Of a DNA stretch of 64,000 bases, positions 9,478 to 17,508 are shown piece after piece. The notes beneath the pieces were generated by a model. The model was not told where the DNA came from. It did no database searches and saw only the letters and a list, made by a program, of their open reading frames with translations. Every line of letters starts with the position of its first letter. The stretch's first letter is position 1. The DNA is from Dyadobacter sp. CY326 (lineage in GTDB: Bacteria; Bacteroidota; Bacteroidia; Cytophagales; Spirosomataceae): NCBI RefSeq assembly GCF_021390515.1, contig NZ_JAJUXI010000013.1, forward strand, positions 176,415 through 240,414, given 5' to 3'. Position numbers and translations under genes: made by a program.

Positions 9478-10206
9478 CTAGGAAACTACTTGCACGATGG
9501 CTTCCACGAGCGCCAAATCGCTATACATGACGGAACGCTCGTCGGGCGATTCTCCCGCCATGGAAATGTCTGCGGGGAAATATTTTTGTCTGCCCGGGCG
9601 AAATGATTTAGCTGTCAAATGCAATGAATGGACGCCAGCTGCTGCCAGTTGTGCTGCGTTGTTGTGGTTAACTCCTCCGCCCGCCATGATTTCAATAGAA
9701 TTTCCGGCCTCTTTCGCAAGTTGTTCCAGCAAGCCAATTCCTTCAATCGCAGCAGGTTTTTGTCCCGAAGTCAGTATGCGTTCAGCGCCTGTTTCTATCA
9801 CGGCCTTAAGAGCTTTCATGGGTTCGGGCGTAAGGTCAAATGCGCGGTGAAATGTCACTTTCATGGGTTTGGCATATTCCACGAGGGCTTTTGTTCGTGC
9901 AATGTCCACTTGGCCATCCGCTAAAAGGACCCCGAGCACGACGCCATTTGCACCCAGCTTTTTCGCAAGATCTATATCTTTTCGCATGATTTCTTCCTCG
10001 AAAACATCATACACGAAGTCACCACCTCTCGGACGGATCATTACAAAAACGTCGATATCTATATGTTGTCTCACAACCTCGATCAATCCCGCGCTGGGAG
10101 TCGTTCCGCCTTCGCCCAATCCGCCGCATAATTCAATCCGTCCAGCGCCGCCGGCCTGCGCGTTAATACAAGATTCAAGAGAATAGGCACAAACCTCAAT
10201 GGTCAT
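9478..10206 (-). CDS. cutC: CutC family protein
   Basis: A 242-residue TIM-barrel protein of the CutC family, historically linked to copper homeostasis although its enzymatic role is not settled. The signature strings are visible: MTIEVCAYSLESCINAQAGG at the start, MIRPRGGDFVYDVFE in the middle, and VTFHRAFDLTPEP near residue 120. The length is normal for a cytosolic CutC. It ends just after the acylase start and probably has its own promoter. No copper regulator or P-type ATPase is nearby. Confidence 0.9.
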   Translation of the reverse strand: MTIEVCAYSLESCINAQAGGAGRIELCGGLGEGGTTPSAGLIEVVRQHIDIDVFVMIRPRGGDFVYDVFEEEIMRKDIDLAKKLGANGVVLGVLLADGQVDIARTKALVEYAKPMKVTFHRAFDLTPEPMKALKAVIETGAERILTSGQKPAAIEGIGLLEQLAKEAGNSIEIMAGGGVNHNNAAQLAAAGVHSLHLTAKSFRPGRQKYFPADISMAGESPDERSVMYSDLALVEAIVQVVS

Positions 10207-10285
10207 ACTAATTGTTTTTAATGATCGGGAAAATTACAAAAAGGTTTTCAGGATTGGAGAGGGTGTTGGGGATTTGTATTGTACA

Positions 10286-10316
10286 GTAAAAATTACCATT
10301 TTTGTATACTTTTTAC
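10286..10316. promoter_or_regulatory. Putative operator of the HigBA module
   Basis: GTAAAAA at 10286-10292 and TTTTTAC at 10310-10316 form an inverted repeat. Inside it lies a tighter one, AAAAAT-TACC-ATTTTT at 10288-10303. The pair sits 28 bases before the higB GTG, where HigA-type antitoxins normally bind to autorepress. Confidence 0.45.
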
Positions 10317-10343
10317 CATTATGGGAATATTTGTTGTCTGTCT

Positions 10344-10640
10344 GTGAGAATTATTACAAAAGGAACATTGAGGGAGTTTTGGGAAAAATATCCGGATGCG
10401 GAGCAGGAGCTGAAATATTGGCACGATAAGATGAAAAATGCCACTTATGCATCACCGAATGAAGTAATTGCTGACAATCCCAGAACTGACACTGTGGGGA
10501 ATAATCGAGTTGTGTTCAACATATGCCGAAATAAATACAGACTGATCGTTGTGTTTAGATATAATTTACAGCGCGTATATGTCCGGTTTTTGGGCACACA
10601 TAAGGAATATGACCAAATTAAAGACATCAAAAATACTTAA
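10344..10640 (+). CDS. higB: HigB-family toxin (mRNA interferase)
   Basis: A 98-residue basic protein of the RelE/HigB fold, starting at GTG (VRIITKGTLREFWEKYPDAE). The family signature NRVVFNICRNKYRLIVVFRY is followed by VYVRFLGTHKEYDQI, with the conserved C-terminal Gly-Thr-His. HigB toxins cleave mRNA at the ribosome. The toxin-first order, with the antitoxin four bases downstream, is the HigBA arrangement. Longer frames from upstream TTG codons would run through the putative operator and are rejected. Confidence 0.87.
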   Translation: MRIITKGTLREFWEKYPDAEQELKYWHDKMKNATYASPNEVIADNPRTDTVGNNRVVFNICRNKYRLIVVFRYNLQRVYVRFLGTHKEYDQIKDIKNT

Positions 10641-10644
10641 CGTT

Positions 10645-11022
10645 ATGAAAACAGTGCAGCAGATCAAGTCTGAGTTGAAAGCAATCCATTCGGATTCTGA
10701 TTATAAGCAATATCTAGGAGTGATTGACTCGCTCATTGATTGTAAAGAGAACAGTCCAGAGGAAGAATTGCTGGAATTGATCTCCATTATTGTGGAAGAT
10801 TATGAAGCGGTTCATTTCACAATTGAGCCACCAGACCCGGTTGAAGCCATTAAATTGAAGATGGAAGAGAATGGATTGAAGCGAAAAGATTTGGTTGACT
10901 ATTTTGGAAGTCCGAGTCGCGTCTCGGAAGTGCTGAACCGGAAAAGACCGCTGACGCTTGAAATGATTCGCAAAATACACAAAGGTTTGGGGATATCGGC
11001 TGCGACTTTATTGGCTTCTTAA
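10645..11022 (+). CDS. higA: HigA-family antitoxin
   Basis: A 125-residue protein with an N-terminal partner-binding part and a C-terminal helix-turn-helix (AIKLKMEENGLKRKDLVDYF, then GSPSRVSEVLNRKRPLTLEM). This is the HigA layout: it neutralises HigB and represses the operon. I took the ATG at 10645; the earlier in-frame ATG at 10549 lies inside higB. Acidic residues are enriched (SPEEELLELISIIVEDYE), as usual for antitoxins. Confidence 0.87.
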   Translation: MKTVQQIKSELKAIHSDSDYKQYLGVIDSLIDCKENSPEEELLELISIIVEDYEAVHFTIEPPDPVEAIKLKMEENGLKRKDLVDYFGSPSRVSEVLNRKRPLTLEMIRKIHKGLGISAATLLAS

Positions 11023-11137
11023 ATATTGTAAAAAGCTGGGTTTTAGTTGGTTGAATATTCTGTTGAAATTTAAATTTGCTGTTAGCAATTATTTTTCTTT
11101 TTTTTCGCTTTAAGCTTTTAAAAGATGTCAAATTTTT

Positions 11138-11145
11138 TACTTTTG
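11138..11145 (+). promoter_or_regulatory. -7 promoter element before the DUF2795 gene
   Basis: TACTTTTG matches TAnnTTTG and lies 36 bases before the ATG. The -33 box is weak (TTTA near 11116). Confidence 0.5.
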
Positions 11146-11181
11146 CAGAAAAGTAAGTAACTATTAATAGGCGAAAATATT

Positions 11182-11403
11182 ATGTACTGGACTCTCGAAC
11201 TCGCGTCATATCTTGAAGATGCTCCTTGGCCAGCTACCAAAGACGAGCTAATTGACTTTGCAATCAGAACAGGCGCTCCGTTAGAAGTAGTTGAGAATTT
11301 ACAGGAGCTCGAAGATGATGGCCAGCCTTATGAAAGCATTGAAGAGATTTGGCCTGATTACCCCACCAAAGACGATTTCTTTTTCAACGAAGATGAATAC
11401 TAA
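11182..11403 (+). CDS. DUF2795 domain protein
   Basis: A 73-residue, very acidic protein. It starts MYWTLELASYLEDAPWPATK and continues DELIDFAIRTGAPLEVVENL, matching DUF2795, a small conserved Bacteroidota family of unknown function. The C-terminal half is rich in Asp and Glu and ends DDFFFNEDEY. It has its own -7 box and a strong terminator, so it is a single-gene unit, probably well expressed. Confidence 0.85.
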   Translation: MYWTLELASYLEDAPWPATKDELIDFAIRTGAPLEVVENLQELEDDGQPYESIEEIWPDYPTKDDFFFNEDEY

Positions 11404-11412
11404 ATAAAGAAG

Positions 11413-11441
11413 ACGGCACCTCATCAGTGCCGTTTTTTTTT
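11413..11441 (+). terminator. Terminator of the DUF2795 gene
   Basis: ACGGCAC, seven-base loop, GTGCCGT, then nine T. A classic intrinsic terminator 10 bases after the stop codon. Confidence 0.9.
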
Positions 11442-11581
11442 GTTATAATAAGTGAAATACGGCGCTCAATATTTTTTTAATCTGGTAAAAGGAATGTAAA
11501 TTGTTAGCGTTATAAAGTGGAATGACAAGGAAGTTACCGAAAGTGATTTTGTCATAATTCAGATATTATCCATTCCAAAAG

Positions 11582-12235
11582 ATGGAGCTTCGATTGTTGA
11601 GAGAGTTGGTAAAGAAGGGTGAGGGTGAACATGTGGAATTCAAACTGAAATCCAATCACCCCGAAAAAATTGTCCGTGAAGTTGTCGCTTTTGCCAACTC
11701 CGGTGGTGGAAAGCTCTTCGTTGGTGTTGGTGACGACAAAACGATAAAGGGCCTCAAAGATGCCGAAGAAGATGAGTACACACTCACAAAGGCCATCGAC
11801 AAATACATTTATCCCAAAATAAGCTACAAAAAAGAACGGATTCCTGTTAGTTCAGACAGGGACGTGCTGGTGCTAACCATTCACCGAAGCATTGATAAGC
11901 CACATTATGTTGTGGATGACACCGGAAATCGCCAGGCATACATTCGTGTAGAGGACAAATCCATCCAAGCGAGCAGGGAAATGAAGGAAATTATGCGCCG
12001 CGGACGCGGTGAGCGCGATATCCGTTTTCAATATGGCGACAAGGAGGAAAAGCTGATGAAACTTTTGGACGAAAAGGAATCGGTGACAGTTGACTTGTTT
12101 GCAGCTTTTGCCGGGATTCCGCGAAAAATCGCTTCCAATACGCTTGTAGTTATGGTGCTTGCACGAATCCTGGAAGTGCACCCCCATGAAATGATCGACA
12201 AGTTTACAATGTCGATCGCTTATCAATCCAATTAA
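11582..12235 (+). CDS. AlbA_2/Schlafen-type DNA-binding domain protein
   Basis: A 217-residue protein whose first 145 residues form an AlbA_2 (Schlafen-like) domain: EGEHVEFKLK, then IVREVVAFANSGGGKLFVGV, and later the strand IRVEDKSIQAS. The remaining 70 residues look like a winged-helix region (KLMKLLDEKESVTVDLFAAF). Such proteins are usually transcription regulators or nucleic-acid binders. Here the domain is free-standing, without the ATPase or helicase part often fused to it. Partner and target are unknown. Confidence 0.8.
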   Translation: MELRLLRELVKKGEGEHVEFKLKSNHPEKIVREVVAFANSGGGKLFVGVGDDKTIKGLKDAEEDEYTLTKAIDKYIYPKISYKKERIPVSSDRDVLVLTIHRSIDKPHYVVDDTGNRQAYIRVEDKSIQASREMKEIMRRGRGERDIRFQYGDKEEKLMKLLDEKESVTVDLFAAFAGIPRKIASNTLVVMVLARILEVHPHEMIDKFTMSIAYQSN

Positions 12236-12249
12236 CAGCAATTCATACA

Positions 12250-12295
12250 AATTCCCGGCTCGGCGCTTCAATGAAGCAATGCTAAGCCGGGAATT
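12250..12295. terminator. Convergent terminator hairpin
   Basis: AATTCCCGGCT at 12250-12260 pairs with AGCCGGGAATT at 12285-12295, with a smaller GCTTC/GAAGC hairpin nested inside. It lies between two converging genes; the flanking T/A runs are short. Confidence 0.65.
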
Positions 12296-12306
12296 TATAT
12301 TTTTTA

Positions 12307-12663
12307 TCAGAATGGAAGATCGTCCGATTCGTCTTCGCTGAATGTGGTAACCGGAGGCAATGGGTTGCTGCCGGAATTTGAAGCAGAACCTCCGCCGCTT
12401 CCGGCTTTGTCTACTTTCCATGCCTTCACTTCTGTGTACCAGCGCGAGTTGTATTCGCGGCTTTCCACGTCGATAGAAGCCGTTACTGAATCATTTATCT
12501 GCAAATTAGCCTGGTCGATTTTATCTCCCCAAAGCGAAATGCATACTTTTTTAGGATATTGAGAAGGTATTTCAAGAATAAATTCCTGCTTGCGCCAAGC
12601 TCCGTTTTTTCCCTGCCCTGTAACCTCTGGGAGCAAAGCGATAACCGTTCCTGTTAATTCCAT
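12307..12663 (-). CDS. DUF3127 protein with SSB-like acidic tail
   Basis: A 118-residue protein. The OB-fold-like DUF3127 core covers residues 1 to about 85 (MELTGTVIALLPEVTGQGKN, FILEIPSQYPKKVCISLWGD, REYNSRWYTEVKAWKV). It is followed by a flexible Gly/Ser/Asn/Pro linker and an acidic tip ending SDDLPF. That tip closely resembles the C-terminal peptide of single-stranded-DNA-binding protein (DDDIPF), which recruits repair and replication partners. DUF3127 has no established role in my knowledge; binding of nucleic acid or SSB partners is inferred. Confidence 0.85.
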   Translation of the reverse strand: MELTGTVIALLPEVTGQGKNGAWRKQEFILEIPSQYPKKVCISLWGDKIDQANLQINDSVTASIDVESREYNSRWYTEVKAWKVDKAGSGGGSASNSGSNPLPPVTTFSEDESDDLPF

Positions 12664-12744
12664 TACAATGTATTTTTAGTGCCTGAAAAAATGTAGTTTC
12701 AAAAGTAAGGTTTTTGAACTTTGATTGCAATGCTCGTCTCAAAC

Positions 12745-13884
12745 CTAACCGATTGCTTGTTCCAGATCTGCGATCAGATCTTCTACATCTTCAATTCCGA
12801 CGCTTAACCTGATCAATGTGTCTTTCAGACCGGTTTTGAGGCGTTCTTCCTTGGGAATGCTCGCGTGCGTCATGCTTGCCGGATGCGTACAAAGCGATTC
12901 AACGCCACCCAAAGACTCTCCTAGTGAAAAAACTTTCAGGTTTTCCATCGTCTTCACGGCTTCATCATAAACGTCTCCTTTCAACTCAAACGACAGCATT
13001 CCGCCATATCCGCGCATTTGGCGGCTGGCCAGTTCATGACCTGGATGCGCGGGCAGTCCGGGGTAATAAACTTTGCTCACTTTTGGATGCGCTTCGAGCC
13101 ATTTCGCGACCTCCATCGCGTTTTCACAATGTCGCTGCATGCGGATATGCAAAGTTTTTAATCCTCTCAAAACCAGAAAACAATCCTGCGGACCTGGAAC
13201 CGCGCCGCTTGCATTCTGGATAAATGCCAGCTCTTTGGCCAATGCGTCATCATTCGTGACAAGTGCACCCATCACCGTGTCGGAGTGTCCTCCAAGATAT
13301 TTGGTGACCGAATGCATGACAATGTCTGCCTCCATATCCAATGGATTTTGCAAGTAAGGCGATGCAAATGTGTTATCAACGACACTATGAATCCCTCTTT
13401 TTCGGCAAATGCTTGTAATGGCCTTAATATCAACGATTTTCAGCAAAGGATTGGTCGGCGTTTCAATCCAGATCATTTTCGTTTTTTCTGAAACTGCGGC
13501 TTCAATGTTAGCCATGTTGCTCATATCCACAAATTTGAATGTGAGGCAGAATGGCTCGTAAATCCGCTTCATAATGCGATAAGTGCCGCCGTAAATGTCA
13601 TTGGTCGCAATGATTTCGTCGCCGGGGCGATACAGTTTCAAAACGGCGTCTGTCGCAGCGAGGCCGGAAGCATAGCAAATTCCGTGTTTGCCGTTTTCCA
13701 ATGCTGCCAGTGCGTTTTGAAGCGCAGTCCGTGTCGGATTGTGGGTCCGTGAATATTCGTAACCCTTGTGCTTGCCGGGGCTTTCCTGCACGTAAGTGGA
13801 AGTTTGATAAATGGGCGTCATAATGGCGCCGGTGGTCGGGTCCGGCTCCACGCCGGCGTGTATGGCTTTTGTTGCGAATTTCAT
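12745..13884 (-). CDS. Trans-sulfuration PLP enzyme (cystathionine gamma-synthase/lyase)
   Basis: A 379-residue PLP-dependent enzyme of the Cys/Met metabolism family, which joins or splits cystathionine in methionine/cysteine interconversion. Visible motifs are the PLP-phosphate region YEYSRTHNPTR, the cofactor-stacking YASGLAA, DNTFASPYLQNPL, and the Schiff-base lysine K195 in HSVTKYLGGHSD. I set the start at MKFATKAIHAG; the upstream in-frame extension runs through a palindromic repeat and does not match the family. Synthase (metB) and lyase (mccB) cannot be separated by eye. No met genes adjoin it. Confidence 0.9.
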   Translation of the reverse strand: MKFATKAIHAGVEPDPTTGAIMTPIYQTSTYVQESPGKHKGYEYSRTHNPTRTALQNALAALENGKHGICYASGLAATDAVLKLYRPGDEIIATNDIYGGTYRIMKRIYEPFCLTFKFVDMSNMANIEAAVSEKTKMIWIETPTNPLLKIVDIKAITSICRKRGIHSVVDNTFASPYLQNPLDMEADIVMHSVTKYLGGHSDTVMGALVTNDDALAKELAFIQNASGAVPGPQDCFLVLRGLKTLHIRMQRHCENAMEVAKWLEAHPKVSKVYYPGLPAHPGHELASRQMRGYGGMLSFELKGDVYDEAVKTMENLKVFSLGESLGGVESLCTHPASMTHASIPKEERLKTGLKDTLIRLSVGIEDVEDLIADLEQAIG

Positions 13885-13902
13885 GTTTGGGATTTTATGT
13901 AA

Positions 13903-13982
13903 TGCCACGGATGCACCAATGTTCACTAATAGCAATACTATTCGTGAACATTTACGGTCCGCCGCGCGGGGCATCCGTGGCA
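13903..13982. repeat. Nested palindromic repeat element
   Basis: Outer arms TGCCACGGATGC (13903-13914) and GCATCCGTGGCA (13971-13982) are perfect complements. Within them TGTTCAC (13920-13926) pairs with GTGAACA (13944-13950), and AATAG pairs with CTATT around CAATA. A GC-rich palindrome CCGCGCGG (13962-13969) completes the element. It lies 18 bases upstream of the trans-sulfuration gene. It could be a dispersed intergenic repeat or a leader-RNA structure. Confidence 0.7.
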
Positions 13983-14033
13983 AGAAGAACAAGGCATAAA
14001 GTCAAGATTAGAAAAAACCTTTTAACCAAACAA

Positions 14034-14765
14034 GTGGTTATCACTATACGGGAACAAAGTAAGTTATTTAAACAAAAAGCTGTGGAGACTTCCTCCCCCA
14101 AAAAGTTATCATTACCCGTAGTCGTAAGCATTTTACTGACTATTGTTCCGCTTGTCACCACCTCCATTGTAACGGCCTGGGCGGTGGGTCATGAAAGTCA
14201 GCTACGCAGCTGGCCTTTTGAATGGTGGATTATTGCGACACTGATTTTGACGCTTGCTTCGTCCGTTGCACTTACTCCGCCTACTTTTCTGGCATTGGTT
14301 TATGGCTATTTTCTCGGCTGGACAGCCGTTCCGCTTCTTTTTGGACTTAATTTGGGTGCGATTGCAATCATTTATGCTTCTGCCAATTTCCTGCACGCGT
14401 CGTCTATCAGAGGTTATCTTGTTCAGGTTTACCCGCAAATCAATGGGCTCTTGCGGCGTTTTTATCAAAATGAATTGCGGCTCATTTTCTTTGCCAAACT
14501 TTCGCCCGTTTTGCCATTTGCCATTACAAACTTATTTTTTGCCATGGCAGGCGCGCGTTTCAAGCAAGTGCTGGCAGGTGGCACATTGGGAATGATTCCG
14601 CGCACGTTGCTCGCAGTCTGGGCTGGACGCGAAGCCCGGGACATTCGTTATCTTCTGGAACACCCGAATGAAGGCTTGGCAACCAAAATAGTCCTGATTC
14701 TGCTGATTGTCGTTTCAACCGTCGGAATCGGATATTTCTTCAAAGACAAAAAGATAGTAGAATAA
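14034..14765 (+). CDS. TVP38/TMEM64 (SNARE-associated/DedA-like) membrane protein
   Basis: About 243 residues with five or six membrane helices. The domain signature runs from LALVYGYFLGWTAVPLLFGL through ASANFLHASSIRGYLVQVYP to LRLIFFAKLSPVLPFAITNL and MIPRTLLAVWAGR. The F-x-K-L-S-P/E-x-x-P segment and the basic region are family hallmarks. The family may act in lipid scrambling or membrane transport, but the substrate is unclear. The start is uncertain: I took GTG 14034; an internal GTG at 14082 also keeps all helices, and the track frame from 13869 crosses the palindrome. Confidence 0.8.
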   Translation: MVITIREQSKLFKQKAVETSSPKKLSLPVVVSILLTIVPLVTTSIVTAWAVGHESQLRSWPFEWWIIATLILTLASSVALTPPTFLALVYGYFLGWTAVPLLFGLNLGAIAIIYASANFLHASSIRGYLVQVYPQINGLLRRFYQNELRLIFFAKLSPVLPFAITNLFFAMAGARFKQVLAGGTLGMIPRTLLAVWAGREARDIRYLLEHPNEGLATKIVLILLIVVSTVGIGYFFKDKKIVE

Positions 14766-14893
14766 TTACAGGATATTTTTTGAGGCAAAGCTTTCTTTGC
14801 TAATATCGTACAATAAAAGGATACGAAACCATACAAATTAGGCAATTGTATCCTGTTTATTTGTGGTAAAGTTATACTTATCCAACTAGTTTA

Positions 14894-16477
14894 GTGAAAT
14901 CCTTGCCGCTCATCGATCTGGTTATTGTGATTGCCTATCTGGTGGGGATGGTTGGCGTTGGCGTTTATTTTTCCAGAAAAAATACCAATGCCGAGCAGTT
15001 CACAAAAGCATCCGGAACCATTCCGGGCTGGGCCATTGGAATTTCAATTTATGCCACTTTTCTGAGCAGCAACACATTTCTCGGCGTTCCCGGAAAAGCA
15101 TATGGAAGCAACTGGAATTCATTTGTTTTCAGCCTTTCAATGCCATTCGCAGCATGGGTCGCGACGCGGTTTTTCATTCCATTTTATAGAAATACAGGCG
15201 CAGTTTCAGCTTACACGCATCTGGAAGAGCGATTCGGTCCCTGGGCCAGAACATATGCGGTCGTTTGCTTCCTGCTTACCCAACTCGCCCGAATGGGCTC
15301 CATATTTTTTGGCATTGCATTAAGTCTGCAAGCGCTGACTGGTTATCCCATGTCGACCATCATGATCGTTGTCGGCATTTGCATTGTCCTTTACACTGTG
15401 ATGGGCGGAATGGAGGCCGTTATCTGGACAGAAGTTGTGCAAGGCGTGATCAAAACCATTGGCGCGCTGGTCATTCTTTATCTGGTTGTAACCGGAATGG
15501 ATGGCGGTTTTTCGCGGATTATGGACATTGGTGAGGCGGATAACAAGTTCAGTCTCGGCACTTTCGCTCCCGATTTTACGCAGTCATCGTTCTGGGTCGT
15601 TCTTTTGTATGGGTTTTTTATGAACCTGAATAATTTTGGGATGGATCAAAATTATGTGCAGCGTTATCACACAACGTCGTCCATTAAGGAAGCCGCCAGC
15701 TCGGTTTGGCTTTGCGTTTATTTGTATTTGCCCGTCTCCCTGATATTTTTCCTGCTAGGCTCTTGTCTTTACGCATATTACCAAAGCAATCCGGAATTGC
15801 TTAATATCATCCGCATGCAAGTGGCCACCGAAAGAATGCCTAACGGAACCGCAGAATCGATCGCTCAACTTGCTTCAACATTGACTCCCGCTGATTATGG
15901 CGATAAAGTAATGCCACATTTCATGGTTACCAAGGTTCCGGTTGGTTTGCTGGGGCTGATCATAGCCGCGATCATGTCAGCGGCGATGAGCACGATCAGC
16001 TCCGGAATGAATGCTTCTGCGACCGTTTTTTCAGTGGACATTTACCAAAAATATATCAAGTCAAATCTCGCTCCGAAAGAGTCTTTGAGGCTTTTATACA
16101 TTGCTACAACGGTTTTTGGACTGCTTGGAATGGTTACTGGGATTGCAATGATCGGTGTGAAAAGTGTGCTGGATGTCTGGTGGATGCTTTCAGGGATCTT
16201 TGCAGGCGGCATGCTCGGATTGTTTCTGCTGGGAATTATTTCAAGAGCAACAAAAAACGCAGAGGCGCTTACGGCAACGCTTATTGGGATTGTGGTGATT
16301 ATTTGGATGACATTCTCTGCGCAGCTTCCGGATGAATACGCCTATCTGCGCAATCCGCTGCATCAGAATATGATTATGGTCGTGGGCACGCTTTCCATTT
16401 TTTTAAGCGGTGTGTTATTGACCCGGCTTAAAAGAAAAGTGCAGCCCAGGCAGGAAGTGCTGATTAACGAAGAATAG
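14894..16477 (+). CDS. Sodium:solute symporter (SSS family)
   Basis: A 527-residue transporter with about 13 membrane helices, starting at GTG. Family strings include the N-terminal LVGMVGVGVYFSRKNTNAEQ, GWAIGISIYATFLSSNTFLG, the conserved YTVMGGMEAVIWTEVVQGVI, and AAIMSAAMSTISSGMNASAT, which lines the sodium site. It stands 26 bases before a DapA/NanA-type aldolase. This suggests uptake of the aldolase's substrate, such as a sialic acid or sugar acid. That pairing is inference. Confidence 0.9.
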   Translation: MKSLPLIDLVIVIAYLVGMVGVGVYFSRKNTNAEQFTKASGTIPGWAIGISIYATFLSSNTFLGVPGKAYGSNWNSFVFSLSMPFAAWVATRFFIPFYRNTGAVSAYTHLEERFGPWARTYAVVCFLLTQLARMGSIFFGIALSLQALTGYPMSTIMIVVGICIVLYTVMGGMEAVIWTEVVQGVIKTIGALVILYLVVTGMDGGFSRIMDIGEADNKFSLGTFAPDFTQSSFWVVLLYGFFMNLNNFGMDQNYVQRYHTTSSIKEAASSVWLCVYLYLPVSLIFFLLGSCLYAYYQSNPELLNIIRMQVATERMPNGTAESIAQLASTLTPADYGDKVMPHFMVTKVPVGLLGLIIAAIMSAAMSTISSGMNASATVFSVDIYQKYIKSNLAPKESLRLLYIATTVFGLLGMVTGIAMIGVKSVLDVWWMLSGIFAGGMLGLFLLGIISRATKNAEALTATLIGIVVIIWMTFSAQLPDEYAYLRNPLHQNMIMVVGTLSIFLSGVLLTRLKRKVQPRQEVLINEE

Positions 16478-16503
16478 ACACAATACACAATCTGACAAGC
16501 GAT

Positions 16504-17478
16504 ATGATGCATGCATTCAAACCCTCCTCTACAACATTGCCGCAAGGATTCATTCCCGTTATGCTCACTCCGTTTCTGGATTCCGGAGCGGTGGACTATG
16601 CCGGCCTAAGCGCGCTGACAGAACTTTATCTGGAAGCGGGCGCCACCGGCCTTTTTGCCAATTGCTTGTCGAGTGAAATGTATGAATTGTCGGAGCAAGA
16701 GCGGCTGGATGTCACGCAAACCGTTGTGGATCAGGTTGCAGGAAGGGTGCCAGTTGTTGCCACAGGAACATTTCCGGGGACTGTTACAGAGCAAGCGGAT
16801 TTTGTAAAACGTATATACGAAACCGGTGTGCAGGCTGTCATCGTCATTACTAGCTTAATTGCCGCAGAATCAGAATCAGACGAGGTTTTTATGGATAGAA
16901 TGCTCCAACTGATTGCGCTTACTGATGATGTTCCGCTCGGTTTGTACGAATGTCCTGTTCCTTATAAGCGCCTCATTAACAGCGATATATTAGAAAATCT
17001 TGTTGCAACGGGCCGAATCATTTATCACAAAGACACTTGCCTGGACCTCGATGAAGTAAAACGCCGCATTGCGGTCGGGAAAGGCCACAAATTCGGACTT
17101 TATGATGCTTATATGGTCAATGCGGTGCCTTCGTTGCAGGCAGGCGCAGCTGGACTTTCCTGCATTCAGGGCAACATTTTTCCTGAACTGGTTGTCTGGA
17201 TTTGTGATCATTTCAATGATCCTGAACAGCACGCGGCCATTTCAAAAGTGCAGCGATTTTTAGAGGATTCGATGGATCTCGTTCACGCAGCTTATCCGAT
17301 TATTGCCAAATATAGTTTGCAGCGACGAGGCTTTCCCATCTCCTTATACACGCGGAGAGAAGTGGAAGAATTGACGCCGGGTTTACAGCAACAGATGGAT
17401 CATTTACTGGAAGAGATTGACGAAATCCAGTCGGAATTAGGCATTACGAGCGTTTTTAAAAGGAATCTGGTAAAGTAA
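16504..17478 (+). CDS. DapA/NanA-family aldolase
   Basis: A 324-residue Schiff-base aldolase of the dihydrodipicolinate synthase/N-acetylneuraminate lyase family. The pyruvate-binding lysine is about K176 in IIYHKDTC and the catalytic tyrosine about Y148 in GLYECPVPYKR. The usual GTTGE loop is replaced by ANCLSSEMYEL, so it is not standard DapA. The lyase or sugar-acid aldolase branch is likelier. It is the second gene after the symporter. Reaction expected: cleavage of a 2-keto acid to pyruvate plus aldehyde. Confidence 0.85.
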   Translation: MMHAFKPSSTTLPQGFIPVMLTPFLDSGAVDYAGLSALTELYLEAGATGLFANCLSSEMYELSEQERLDVTQTVVDQVAGRVPVVATGTFPGTVTEQADFVKRIYETGVQAVIVITSLIAAESESDEVFMDRMLQLIALTDDVPLGLYECPVPYKRLINSDILENLVATGRIIYHKDTCLDLDEVKRRIAVGKGHKFGLYDAYMVNAVPSLQAGAAGLSCIQGNIFPELVVWICDHFNDPEQHAAISKVQRFLEDSMDLVHAAYPIIAKYSLQRRGFPISLYTRREVEELTPGLQQQMDHLLEEIDEIQSELGITSVFKRNLVK

Positions 17479-17508
17479 GAACCATTTCTACCCTATATTC
17501 TTAAAGCT

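Noticed and set aside
13885..13992. N-terminal extension of the trans-sulfuration enzyme
   Set aside because: It translates the palindromic repeat and does not match the family; MKFATKAIHAG is the normal start.
13885..14033. SAM riboswitch before the trans-sulfuration gene
   Set aside because: The region is occupied by nested palindromes without the conserved SAM-I or SAM-II core bases.
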